From: Thuidium tamariscinum
Taxonomy: Eukaryota; Streptophyta; Bryopsida; Hypnales; Thuidiaceae
DNA: 64,000 nucleotides
Assembly: GCA_947034885.2 (NCBI GenBank)
Contig: OX344755.2
Coordinates: forward strand, 374,501-438,500
Direction: 5' to 3'
Within the stretch, counting starts at the first letter, position 1, and every line of letters starts with the position of its first letter. Shown piece after piece: positions 13,441-25,200 of this stretch. Under the pieces are notes generated by a model that did no database searches, was not told the DNA's origin, and saw only the letters and a list, made by a program, of their open reading frames with translations. A program made the position numbers and the translations under genes.

Positions 13441-16400
13441 TCAGAGTGCGGAATAGTGAACTACATATCTGGGGAGTAATTGACTCGCATCCTTGATCAC
13501 ATGCACATCTTTGGACCCCCCGCTGGTGTGATGGCTGCCAAATTTGCCCAGGATGACAGTTGACAGCAACATCATCTTAGAGCCTTGACAATAACGCTCT
13601 GAAATGTCAGGATTAACTGCCGTGTAGACACCGCGCCCATAAACATCTCCACATTTTATGGGTACTCCCTCTCCTCCAATCTTGAATCCCTCCATAGCAA
13701 TCTTACCGATTGCGGCAGAGTCAGTTCCATGAAAGAGAAACTGTTGCTCGATTGAGACTTTCGATGCCTTGAACTCATCCGTTTTCTGTTTGAAGTTTTC
13801 TTCAAGGCGCAAATTTCTTATGAACTCAACTTTGATCACCTACATCAGCAGAGACGGATGAGTAATGCAAGCGACCAACGAAGACTCCTCCAAGGTCAGC
13901 AATCCAGTGCTCTGGCCACATGTCGAAGAACGCACAAAGCTCTTAAATTCGACATTTTTTCATGTAATATTCAAAGACTTTCACTGAAGGAAATTCTGAA
14001 GATTCTAGAAATTCTGAAGAACTGTCTTACCTTCATTCTCCGGTTCTGGGACATGCGATAGAACTGGGACTCCGCTACTCGGAAGTGGTAATCTTCTGGA
14101 GTCAAACCTTGAACACGTGCTGAAGGCAACAGTTCAAGACGACACGCTCCACCGTTTCTGATTGCCATCTCTTCACCAAATCTCCCAAATTCACGATTTT
14201 CAGCAAGGGCTTCGAGGTTCTCGAGCTTGTAAGACACCATGAAACGAGGAATGGCTTGGTCCGGGTTGAAAATGACATGCGCAGTAGGCCTGGATTCGTC
14301 TTCATTCTCATGCCTTCCAACCAGGGACACCGAGTCACAGCTATCGTTTCGGAGCTTGATACGATCAGTCACTTTGTCTAGAGACTCAGAACTAGGCAAC
14401 CTGCAATATCAAGACAATTCTAGGTTCGTAATTGTGCACCTTGGTTTTTGACTTCTCACATACCACACGATGGGCCGATTCAAATTTGTAAGAGGAACAT
14501 TCACTGCAGATGTGTCGGTCCACATGAATCAGAAACAGGATGTGTGAATTTGGACAAAAGTTCATCTTTTGCAAGCGTACCTCCAAGTCTTCCCAAGAAG
14601 TACTTCGCAAAGCAAAAGGTTTTTGTTGTTTTGAGCAATGCTCGACGGGTAAACATCAAATCGATGTGCCTGTCACGCCCCTCCCCAACATATGCAGAAT
14701 AAGAAATCTCCGATACTGGCACCCCGATCGATCGATACATAGATAGATCGATAGATCGATACATAGATAGATAGATAAGACAGGTTTGAGGAACTTACCT
14801 TCTCATGTGAAGCCCTAAAGCCCTTATTTACAACCTGGTTCATCAGATCGTCAGAACCACCATAGAAAAGCCACTCCGGAATCTCCAATGGATCAAAAAG
14901 TTCTTTATGGGCTTCCAGAAACTTTTTCTGGAGCTTAAGGTTTTCGATTCTTTGCACTTTGGTGACAACCACCATGACTTTGCTGTCTGGTTGGGTATAC
15001 TTCTCAGTCCTGTCTTTAGCCTGCAACACTCATCCCACACATTGAGAAGGTTACACTTGGTACAAAATTTTCTAATTCGCAAGTTCAAGGTAGTTCTTTC
15101 AAGGTAGTTCTTTAGAGTTTTAGGTAGAACCTCGTACCCAAAAATATGAGCGTGCCGTGTCGTCATCTGGGAGCACTTGCTTAACGTCAATCCCTTCGCT
15201 TCCTTTCTCTTTAAGCTTCGCAATGTCCTCCTCTAGCTCTTTCTTTTTGTTTGCAATTGCCTCGATGCGAATCTGTAATCTTATTTTCTCTTTCGCTCTC
15301 TCAATCTCTAAGCAGTCTTCGCAAGGGGCGCTTTCACAGCTGTCAGAGCAGTGCAATTTGCACATGTGGGAGCACTTGTCGAGCTTCTTCCCGCAAAGCA
15401 CCTGGCATTTGAGTCGAAGCTTTTTGGCCCCTGTCACTTTCCAGCATTCCTCCTCCTTGCTATGACCGCAGGGAGTGAATTTATGGATGACCTTCCTGTG
15501 GCAACGAAGGTCCTCTACGGCTTGATGGCACTTCCGGGTCCCTGAGTGATCACAGAGAGGGAAAATAAACTCCACTGGCTCTGTGCATAAAACGGTATGG
15601 GGTCCAAAGTGACAAGTACGACTACAGACATGAGTGCACGGCAAAATTTCTTGGCACGGGTGACCGCACACGTCACGTGGTTCAAATTGCGAGCCTTCAG
15701 TATTGCTGAGTGCAAATGGTGCTTTGTCCGGATGCCGAGGACAGCACAACGAAATAGACGAATCAATGGCGTTGAGACCTTCAAAGTGGTTGACCAAGGT
15801 CTTCCAGTGATCAGATCTCCGTGCAAGAGTAGCATGGTTTCCAACAAAGTAAACACCACGACGAGCTCTAGATGCGGCAACACACATTCGATTCCGCATG
15901 CCCAAATGACCAATTTTCCCTTCTCCATTGGACCGCACAAGCGAGACTATCACAATCTCGCTCTCAGAACCCTGGCAGAAGAATAACAACATTTCAGGAT
16001 AATATTAGAAATTTATCCTCTTCTGAACAAGATTAACTTGAAACACCATTTAAAACGTCATTCGAATAAGCGAAATGTGAAAATTTTCAATTTATTAAGC
16101 TTGTCGAATGAACCAGACCATGAGAATGGCGCACCTGAAAACTGTCAATGGAATGGACTTCAACGCCTGTAAGTTCCAAATAGTTTCCCATCAGCGAGCG
16201 GATGAGCGTCACCTGCAGCAAGCAGAAGGCATGGTCACCAATTACGAAAAAGCGAGATGATTACATTGGAAGTAGTGCTGGATTCTTTCTGGTCCGGCGT
16301 CGAGCTCACTCACCTGTCCATTGTAAGCAGCCAGAACCTTGAGACTTTCAAGATTCGAAAGCTCCGAAGCAATCCACCTGGTGAGGGCAACCACCATGCG

Positions 16401-19400
16401 CGCTTCGTCCTGATTCACGAAACTGCGCTGGCTCGTCTCTGGATATGAATGAGACCAGAAAAACATGGTCCTCGCCATGCATGTGGGCGCTTCGTTTCGT
16501 CTCCCCGACACCAACAAAGTCTGGGATTTTAAGTCAGGATAGATGGGTCGAAGCATTTCCACGAATTCTTCGCGCATTCGGCATTGCAGGCCTAATTGCT
16601 GACACGGCAATTTGTTGAGTTCCACCAGCCGTTCAAACATTGATACGCCAAACCCATGGCTAGCGCACATCAGATGAAAATTCAAGGCATTAGTTATCAA
16701 TGCCTGGCTGTAAGCAGCAGTGGAACGTAAATCAACTGAGAAAATCAACCAATTACCTACCTTCGCTCGAGTTCATACGACTCCACTTGAGGTCGGAGCT
16801 GCTGGTGGTCCCCAATTAGAATGAGGTGCTGCAGATTGGAATTCAGGCAGGCGAGAACCTGCGGCTCCAGGATCTCCGCCGCCTCCTCCACCAAAACAAC
16901 CGCAGGAGAGAGATGCCTGACCACACTTTGGTGCATTGCTGCTCCCTGCAAAATTCATCACGGCGTTTCAACTAATCTGGAGAGTACTCAGAGTGGGTTT
17001 TAGTGCTGTAAATTACTAAAGCTCTAAACAGAAAAGGTTGTTCAGACAGGCATGAATTTTAGGAGCATGTGATAACGACATGTGCACATCGGTTACAATA
17101 GAGTGTAATAGCTTACAGTAGTAGTCATTCCAATTATTTTGGCCTTCTGAAGAACAGCTAGCTTGCGGCGCTGTCTTATTTGTTCTGTATCTTGCAACAA
17201 GGTATCATAATCTGCTTTCAGACTTGTCAGCCGCTCGCAAGCTCCGTTCACACTCTCTTGCCAGTATTTGTACACCAAGATTGCACAATGCTCCGGTAAT
17301 AAATCATACGGATTTTCATGTGCAAGCCAATCGAACTGACTTCCAATAAGGTCCAGCTGATGCATGATCATTCGGTTCCACTCAAGATGTCAACATCATT
17401 AGCAAGTATCTCATGCCCAGAATGGAAATATACCACAGCAAATATGTCCGACCAGCTTTCATCTGTTTGATTTTGCAGCACGGCACGTTATATAACACTG
17501 AAATATGTCCATGCTCTACAATATTGACAGCGGAAAGTTTGAATCTCTTACGTTCAATCGGTGATATGTCATTGACGCGCCACGGACATCCTTCATCGGA
17601 AATTTCATGAAGCTGCTGCTAAGTAACCATTGGACAGTGTTTTTTGAGAGCCGGGGGTCAATCGATACGGTGTCAGTATCGAGGTTGATTTCCAGGCGAA
17701 GGCTTTCGTAGGCAGCCCTTCGTTCTTCTTCTTCCTTTCGTCTTTCATCCTCCTCATCGGATAGGACAGATTCCTCTGCGGAAACATGGTCATACTGCGG
17801 AATTCTGCTGCTAACGGGTTTCTTCAAGATAAGAAAGGCGAGGGCGGATTGGAGCACCTTCGGACTCGGCATCCATCTCTTCATCTCCGCGACCAGAAGT
17901 TGCCTGAAGATCAATACATCAGACGCTAACGTCGGGTCTGCGTCCGCTGGAATTGGACGTCCTCGAAGTAGTTGAACTAGGGTAAGACCTTTCGGCAACT
18001 TTCTGGAACATGAATCAATCATGGAACGGGGATGCACAGCATGTTCCAAGAAGTGGTGCAAGTGCAGTTCCGGGGAATGCTCCACGATCATACTTGGATC
18101 GAAGTTGTCGAGATATCGTTTGACGATGTCGAACACCTCCTTCATGACTCCCCTGAGATCTTCAAGATTCTCGCGGTTCTCAGCAAGGTCGGATCGAAAC
18201 TCGTCGTCGGATTTGATCATGCGATTCAAGTTATGTGATTCCAGTTTTTGGCTTTTGCTGCGCCCGCCCACACGCACAATGTTGGGTTCGAAGGCCAGAC
18301 ACCTCTCCAGAAACTGGTCAAGGGCATGGTTCTTCAATGTAATGACGAACACGGGGCAATCTTTCGGAAATGTACTCGCCGAAAGCAGCAGTTGCAACAG
18401 CGTCACCCCCACATGCGTCTTCCCTGTGCCGGGTGGACCCTGGATCATGGCCAGCCGGTTGTGGACCGCGAGCTCCACGGCTTTGAGTTGACTGGGATCA
18501 AAGCTGGTCTTGTATCCACGCTCCAGAAGGGATGTCGCTGCTCCCACTCCATCCCGAATCTCACCAGGTTGAAGCAGCTGTAACATCCCCACATTGGCCT
18601 CACGCTTTCTTTCAAAGATGCAACTCCAGTCGAGTGTTACCGTTTCATCGGGGTTGCTGAGGTACTCTGGAGTCGGATCCTGTGGCCATGTCACGGACAC
18701 AAGCTCTTCTCTGAATGGAACACTCTCCGGATCGGTCAGCTGCAGTGTCTCCAACACTGGCTGGTATGCCTTGTAGTATGTGGGACTTTCCGCCATCACC
18801 ATGTCCTTGCCTTGCATGAGCAGCACGCACTGAAAGCACCACGAATTCGTGTCAGTGTTCGAAGCTTCCACTCCGATTGTCAGAGTTATGATGTCCACGA
18901 AACATATGGTGCATTTATTCACTGCATCTTCTTCACACCGGCTGACGACGCCCCAAATTGGGCACTCAAAGCCACCATCATCCTCGAAAAAACACACCAA
19001 GCTTCCTGCAAGGGGCGCCTTCGCCTTCGCCTTCGCCTTACTCTTCGGCAGCATGAAAGCTAGGGTGAGACCCGGAGACGCGTTAAAATTGAAGTGGACT
19101 CCACACGCAGAGACTTTGGACCACAGCTTCATGTCACAATCTTCGGGTTTCCCCTGGCACAATGCGTGTATCCCCTTCAACAAACCTGCAAAGCAGTCCT
19201 CTCGTAGCAACCTTAGGTATGTGTCCAGGTACTCCTCCGGGCCGTCGTAAGGCCCGATCTGTTTCACCACCGGAAGATTGGAGCGAGTTGAACGATTCGG
19301 GGTTTGGACTTCTTCAAGGGTTGGAAGCAATGGTAATTGCGACCACGGAATCTCTTTGCAGCTACTCCCGCCAGCAAGTACGCCCAGAATCTTCCGGTGA

Positions 19401-20395
19401 AACGTTTCAGCACCGTCAGAGAGAACGAGTGCTTCCAAGGCTTTCTCTAGATACGCCTTGCCCTCCGCATGAAGGTGCGGCAGGACTAGCTCGAGGTCGG
19501 TGAAGAGAGTCGCAATACTTTCAGACTGTCGAGGATTTCGGGTAAGTATCAGAGGCGCAATCGTTGGCAATTGCGATGGAGAGAACTCTAGCAGATGTAC
19601 CAGGAAGCCCTGCAAAAGCTCACTCCAGCGTTGCTCGCTACCACTCAGATACTTCGCCCATGATCGCACGCCATGCTGCGACGTGAGGAATGGCGATCCA
19701 GCAAACAGAGCGTACATCTGCTTCAACCGCGAGTGGTACAGCCCACTACTGCAGCTCAGGACCTGACAAAGCTGCAGAGCCTGTTGTATGAGCTCGTTGG
19801 AAGGAGCTCGGCAGTCCAAAACAAGCTTGAACGCAATTGAGCACTTAGTGAGCACTCTCAATACGACCTCGGGCTGCTGTTTGGCAGCGGTCAGCAGGCT
19901 GTCCACATACGATTCCAGTTTTTTGACATCGCGAGGTTTGCATTCACGTAGCCTTGCAATGTGCGCTCGGGGCGTATCGTGGAAAGTAGAGTTACTCCTG
20001 GCAATCTCATACTCCATAATGTCGCCTGGCATTAATACCATGCCGCCCGTCGAAGTGGCCGTCGACTCCAAAGGATTCCCAAGTCTAAAATACACGTTAC
20101 TCGTATTCGCAGACCTCGATTCTCCCTCGAGTAATGGTGACAGGAATCCGAAACCCCTTTGGTAGTTGACGTTCAAAACGGTTCCGAGGTGAAACACCTT
20201 CGCTGGCTTTGGGGTGACTGGGCTGCGAGAGCCACCGCCGCTTGATGAGGTCGCTGGCAGCTTCGAATTCGGCTTCCTCCAATTCTCCTCGGAGCTGCTG
20301 TTGCCCACACGCTTGCCGGAAAAAGTCGAAGAAGCCCCTCCAGGAGAGTCCTTCCTTCTGCTCGAGCTTTCACCGGACTTCGAAGGGGAGTCCAT
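13441..20395 (-). CDS. ZNFX1-type SF1 RNA helicase fused to tandem PARP domains
   Basis: Ten exons: 17552-20395, 17117-17380, 16761-16945, 16314-16659, 16135-16212, 15138-15971, 14799-15020, 14581-14669, 14031-14400 and 13441-13839. They sum to 1,877 codons including the stop. Domains in order: Ser-rich leader (1-66); cold-shock-like segment with GTVLNVNYQRGFGF (about 67-150); ZNFX1-type N-terminal region with YLDTYLRLLRED; helicase Walker A GPPGTGKT (653-660), Walker-B-like VEEAAE (1055-1060), GDHQQLRP (1081-1088), a QCRMRE motif and GSESEIVIVSLVRSN with ASRAR. A Cys/His-rich NFX1-type region follows (about 1341-1459), then a charged coiled coil (1460-1497), PARP-like domain 1 (about 1540-1690) and PARP domain 2 (1745-1876). 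Family knowledge: ZNFX1 proteins act in small-RNA inheritance (worm) and antiviral dsRNA sensing (mammals). That this protein couples RNA sensing to ADP-ribosylation is inference. The ATG at 20395 opens a 948-codon exon. Confidence 0.9.
14728..14777. repeat. GATA/GATC microsatellite in an intron
   Basis: A short run of gata and gatc tetranucleotides lies in the 129-bp intron between the first two exons of PARP-like domain 1. It is non-coding in my gene model. Confidence 0.85.
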
Positions 20396-22297
20396 CCTTC
20401 AATCCGCGCCTTCTCTAGTGACAAATTAAATTGATTCCCCAAACCAGCCTTTGACCGACTATGACGGCAGTCGATCAGCTTCTGCGAGGAATGCATGACA
20501 TGATTTCGATCGATCTAGGGCTTGCATGATGACACTCCCTCACCGACACTCTCCACTTTCGTATGTACTTCCTCTTGTTCCACCCAGTAGAGATCGAGAA
20601 CACACTCTTCACTCTATTCCTCCACCAGGATGCAGTATTTGATTTAACGCTAATTCGATCTGCACAGCGGAATATCTATCTCAATATGGCATGGCAACAG
20701 TTACTGCTTTCGTTTTCCACAAGTGCACATGGAAATCTCGGAAGGCAAGCCATGGCCAGAATACCGGCATTATCTTTACTATATTCTACTGAACTTACAG
20801 ACAATGTCTACAGGGTAACGTACAGCATGCATGGCCCCACAAACAAATGGCGGCACACATATTGAGTGGGATGAATTAAACTTTACTATCTAAGAGTTAG
20901 ATCGGGATCCTCAATATGTATCTTAGTCCGAATCCAAATGTTGGCAATTGACTCCTTCAAGTACATTACCCAAAGTTACCACCAACAAATGCGTAACTGC
21001 CGCTTGATGAGCCACCATATATCTTGCAGCCACCACCACCAACGTACTGTAAGTTAATTGTTCAGCGCCAGAAACAAATCGTACATGAGCTACTCTACAG
21101 ACCAGGCGGCCGGACCGCCGCCAAGCCGTGAATGAAGACAATGTGAATGGGCAATGAGGACACAATCAAGACTAATTCGCCCTAATCACACATAATCACC
21201 ACTTATTGCAATTAAGAAAAAAGTGATTAAAATTTGGATGAAGGAAAAAGATGTGTTTCTCACACATAGAGAAGGCCTGTGGAAGTAGAGAACTTTGGCC
21301 TCAAAATGGAGGGTACATTTTGTCAATTTTGGGTGCACATTACACATTGTTGGTTTCAGGTATACTCATTAAAATTCTGAAGTTCATATGAATAAAGGAA
21401 CAATAATTGATATTAGGATCACCCATTATTTTAACACATCACATATTGAAAAGATTACAAAATCCATACAAAATGATAATGAAACTTGAGCAATAACTTA
21501 GCTTAGTCCCAAATCCCAATATAACAATTTACCAAGCCCTGCTTCACCATTCATGCTCATATTTTAGGAGTTGATCTTTTAAGCAGGATCGATAATGGGT
21601 GCTCATACCTTAATTATCCTAAACCTGTATGAGGCTGCCGTTGGAACACTTGTCAAGTTATGGCGTTGTAGCCGAAATGATAAGAATTTATGACTGACGC
21701 GGCATTTCTTCCTACCTTCAAGATCCACTCTTCTTAAAAATCAGGAAATTGAGCCAGCAAGTATATTTCGAGTCACTAAGCAAATGCGAAGCTGCGGATG
21801 TCCCTCTTTGAATGAGCACCTGAACAAGGCGAAACTAAATGTCACATTGTACTTTAGAAACAGATCTCAATAATATTGTAAAACCATGAGACCCCTAAGA
21901 GTCACTTGGTTAAAAGGGACTAAATTATTCCGTAATGGATCTTATTCGAAATTACAGTGCTTCAAGCTAATTCTCCAGGGACTAAATGAAGTGGAAAGCG
22001 CTACTGGTCGGCTTGTAACCAAACTAGTTCTACAATCCCTCTGCTGTAAACTGCCATCCGGAGAAGATTAATCGGCATTGTCGAGCACATTGAGCGACAA
22101 ATCCAAGGTACATGGCAGCTGCCATCTCTTTCAGCATTCGCTCAGATGGGATGCAGAAAACTAGCTGAGCATCTTCCAAACAAATTTTTGGCACTAGATT
22201 ACAACCTCTGCTTTGAAGGCAAAGTGTGGCTTGGAGGCAGACGATGACTGATCCCCATCGCACTGCAAAGTGTTGATGCAGAACTATCACGCCACTT
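20396..22297. other. Promoter of the helicase-PARP gene and 3' flank of PhoD
   Basis: No gene found in 1.9 kb. The part next to 20395 should hold the 5' UTR and promoter of the helicase-PARP gene; the part next to 22298 should hold the PhoD 3' UTR. I see no clear regulatory motif. Confidence 0.55.
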
Positions 22298-25200
22298 TCA
22301 CGCTGGTGGAACACAAGTATCTAAAGACAGTTTCTGCTCAAGTAACAGTTGACCTGTATCACCACGAATCTGAAGCCGCGCCAGTGGTGGTGACATATCC
22401 CAGTCGACCTGGACGTTGCAAAACCAATATTCAATGCATGCGTTGTCCAACCACGTAACTAACCGTTCGATTTTGTTTAATGATGAGCGTACATTCATAA
22501 GCAAACCATGTAGAATCGATCTTTCGATCTGTGACGACCATACTTTGGGTGTATGTGTGTTCATGTTTACTGATTGCTAAATAAAAATTGTAACGTACAC
22601 AAACGTTATTGATCCACTCTCAAGAGTAAACCTTGGGTTCATCTTTATAACTTAGGAACGCTTGATATCAATGTGCATACCAACAAGAGTAAGGGAAGTA
22701 ACGGCAATTGCACACCTCAATCAGCCCGAAGGCTGGGCCAGACACAAAATCACACGCTCCATTTGGTCTAAGACCTACTGTATCAACTCGAAACCCTGAT
22801 AAAGCAAGCAAGTCAAACAGGGATGAGACAGCAATATTGAAATTATAAATATCTACAAGAGTTTTTCGAGAAACTACTCAATACATAACCCACTTTGAAA
22901 CATCCTCCAATAGTGAAAAGGGATACAAACAACCAGCTTTCTGGCATATCAAGACTGCAGGCCTAGAAATGGAAATAACTCACCTTCACAAGGAGCAGAT
23001 ACAGCCGTATTTTTAGTGAGGCCGCTGGCCATGACCTGAAGTATTATCCTGGCCCTGTTAGTGACTGTTCATGCATGCGTGCTTTCCTGTTCTAACATGT
23101 GATGCTCACGATAATACAATTGAGTCTCAGCAGACCCTCTCATTACTCCTGGAAAGATTTTAGCACTGTTCAGATCTTGATACTTCCAACCTGATGCAAC
23201 AAGACGTCCAAGAGAAGGTTATGTCACACGGTCAAACCTGCACCAAAGGTCGAGGAAGATCCGTACTATCATAGTCATCGCTGTAGCTGCGGTTTCCAGG
23301 TTGCAAAATCTGCGCCGAGTAAAGTTCATCAAATACAGAGATAGGATAGTGCTAGCAAAAGTGGTCATCATGAAAATGAACGTCACTAGAACATGGATTA
23401 AGAGCAACCTGCCTTAATGTCTGAAAAGTGGAAGTCACCAGTCAAGACGACCACACAACCGGGAGCCGTGGTTAACACGTGCAAGAGATTCCTTTGTGCA
23501 GGTTGGAAGCAGTCGAAGTCATCGTAACACTTGCAATATGCAGCTGGATGTTTCTTCCTGGCTTGGCTACAAACCTGCATCCCTTCAACTTCCGTCCGGT
23601 AAATTTCATACAGTAAGGTCCTGTAAGGTAAACGATGAACACCACGCAGCGACATACGAAAGTCTCCGTTGTGCGAAGAGAAAAGGCGCGAAGCGAAAAA
23701 ACAAAGAATATTTACTTGGAACTTACAAACTCTGTCGGTTTGCTGATGAGAGGTGAACCAGAAATAACCAGCTTCAGAGCAGCTCCAGAACTCGCAAGCT
23801 CGTGGTTTAGCCACCTCCGCTGCCGTGGACCCAATATCTACAAACAAGAGATATAGGGCAACATAAGATCACTAATCCAATCTTAACTTTTTTCTGTGGT
23901 TGCCTGCATTCCCTCGTGTGATTACATCTTATCAAAGATGGGTTCTGAATGCAACGCAGTGCTCTGTACAATCTCTTGTGCAAGCACAGGGTAGGGATTT
24001 GGACATAGGACTCATGCAATTTATGAGGATCATATTCAACATTCAGAAAATAAAACTTGTACATCTCTTGCAGCTGACTACTAGTTAGAAGGTGTACCTC
24101 ACACAGCACACTTGAATCACTTATAGCATCCATCTGGTCAGCTTCACTCCACGGAAAAGCTTCATTTCTGGAGCTGATAATATCTACTTTCATGTTAGCA
24201 TCTATAAAGCCATACGACGGCGACTTTGGGTTGCAAACTCGGTCCCATGCTGGGTCGGCGCGGTTCTGAAGAAGTTTACACCACCCTGCACACCACAACT
24301 GCACAAAGTCAGCTCATTATAGCGACTTGGGGATTGCTATAAGCAAATCCACAAAAGTACATAAGCCGTATTCAAATTGTCAGCTGTGAGAAACGTACAG
24401 TACAGTGTTCGAGTCTAAATACTTCAAGACATTTTTCTGATACAAGAATGTTCCCATTTCATTTAGCAAAGGTACTGATGTATTTGATGATTTAGTACCT
24501 TGCCAAAATAGGTCATCTTTTTTGCAGCATGATCCTGTTCCATCAGCACCACCCTCTAGAAAATCCTTACACCTGCCATACACATTTGCCCAAGTAGCAA
24601 TGAAAACGTACTACATAGTCTTGTGGTTAACAACGAGCCCTCCCTCACCAGCATTCTAGAGATAATTTATTAGTTTCTCCACGAGTATAATAAAGTAAAA
24701 CCCGGATCGACCAATAATTTCGTGATTATGTCCGCAAAAGAGAAACGGATCAGATTGGATATCAAAAGGCATCCTTGGATATCACTCAGCAAACTTCGTC
24801 TTTCAGAAATAGAGTGCACTCTCGATAAGACCTATATCCGTAAGTTTTATTGAGAGCAAAGGGAAAAGGGAATACCACATGTACTTGGTCTTCTTGGGGT
24901 TTGAAAAACTGCAGAAGTCCCGACGAGTATGGCATGGCTTGGTATCACGATAGAAGCGCTCATCTAAAAGAAGGACATCTATTTCTTTTCCAGCAACCCC
25001 CTCATTCAATGTGTGCTGCATGACACAAAAGGCCACAAAGATCGTCAATGAACGAGACAGGTAACAACAAACCATTCAGAACTACAGCGAACTGACCAAG
25101 GTAGACTTGGAGCCGACTCCACCAGAAAGTGCTCGTCGCAAATGACGAAGGTTATGACCACAACCACCAGTACGAAGGACCATGAACTGATTCGAGAATG

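Noticed and set aside
14501-14764. Alternative reading of the PARP domain 1 region (frame containing KYFLGRLGG)
   Set aside because: The frame one base over gives LLLCEVLLGKTW, the expected PARP strand, with matching splice phases on both sides (14581-14669).
16660-16748. Upstream extension of the helicase exon ending at 16314
   Set aside because: An acceptor at 16660 gives the correct phase and the expected ZNFX1 continuation GVSMFERL; the longer frame adds family-untypical residues.
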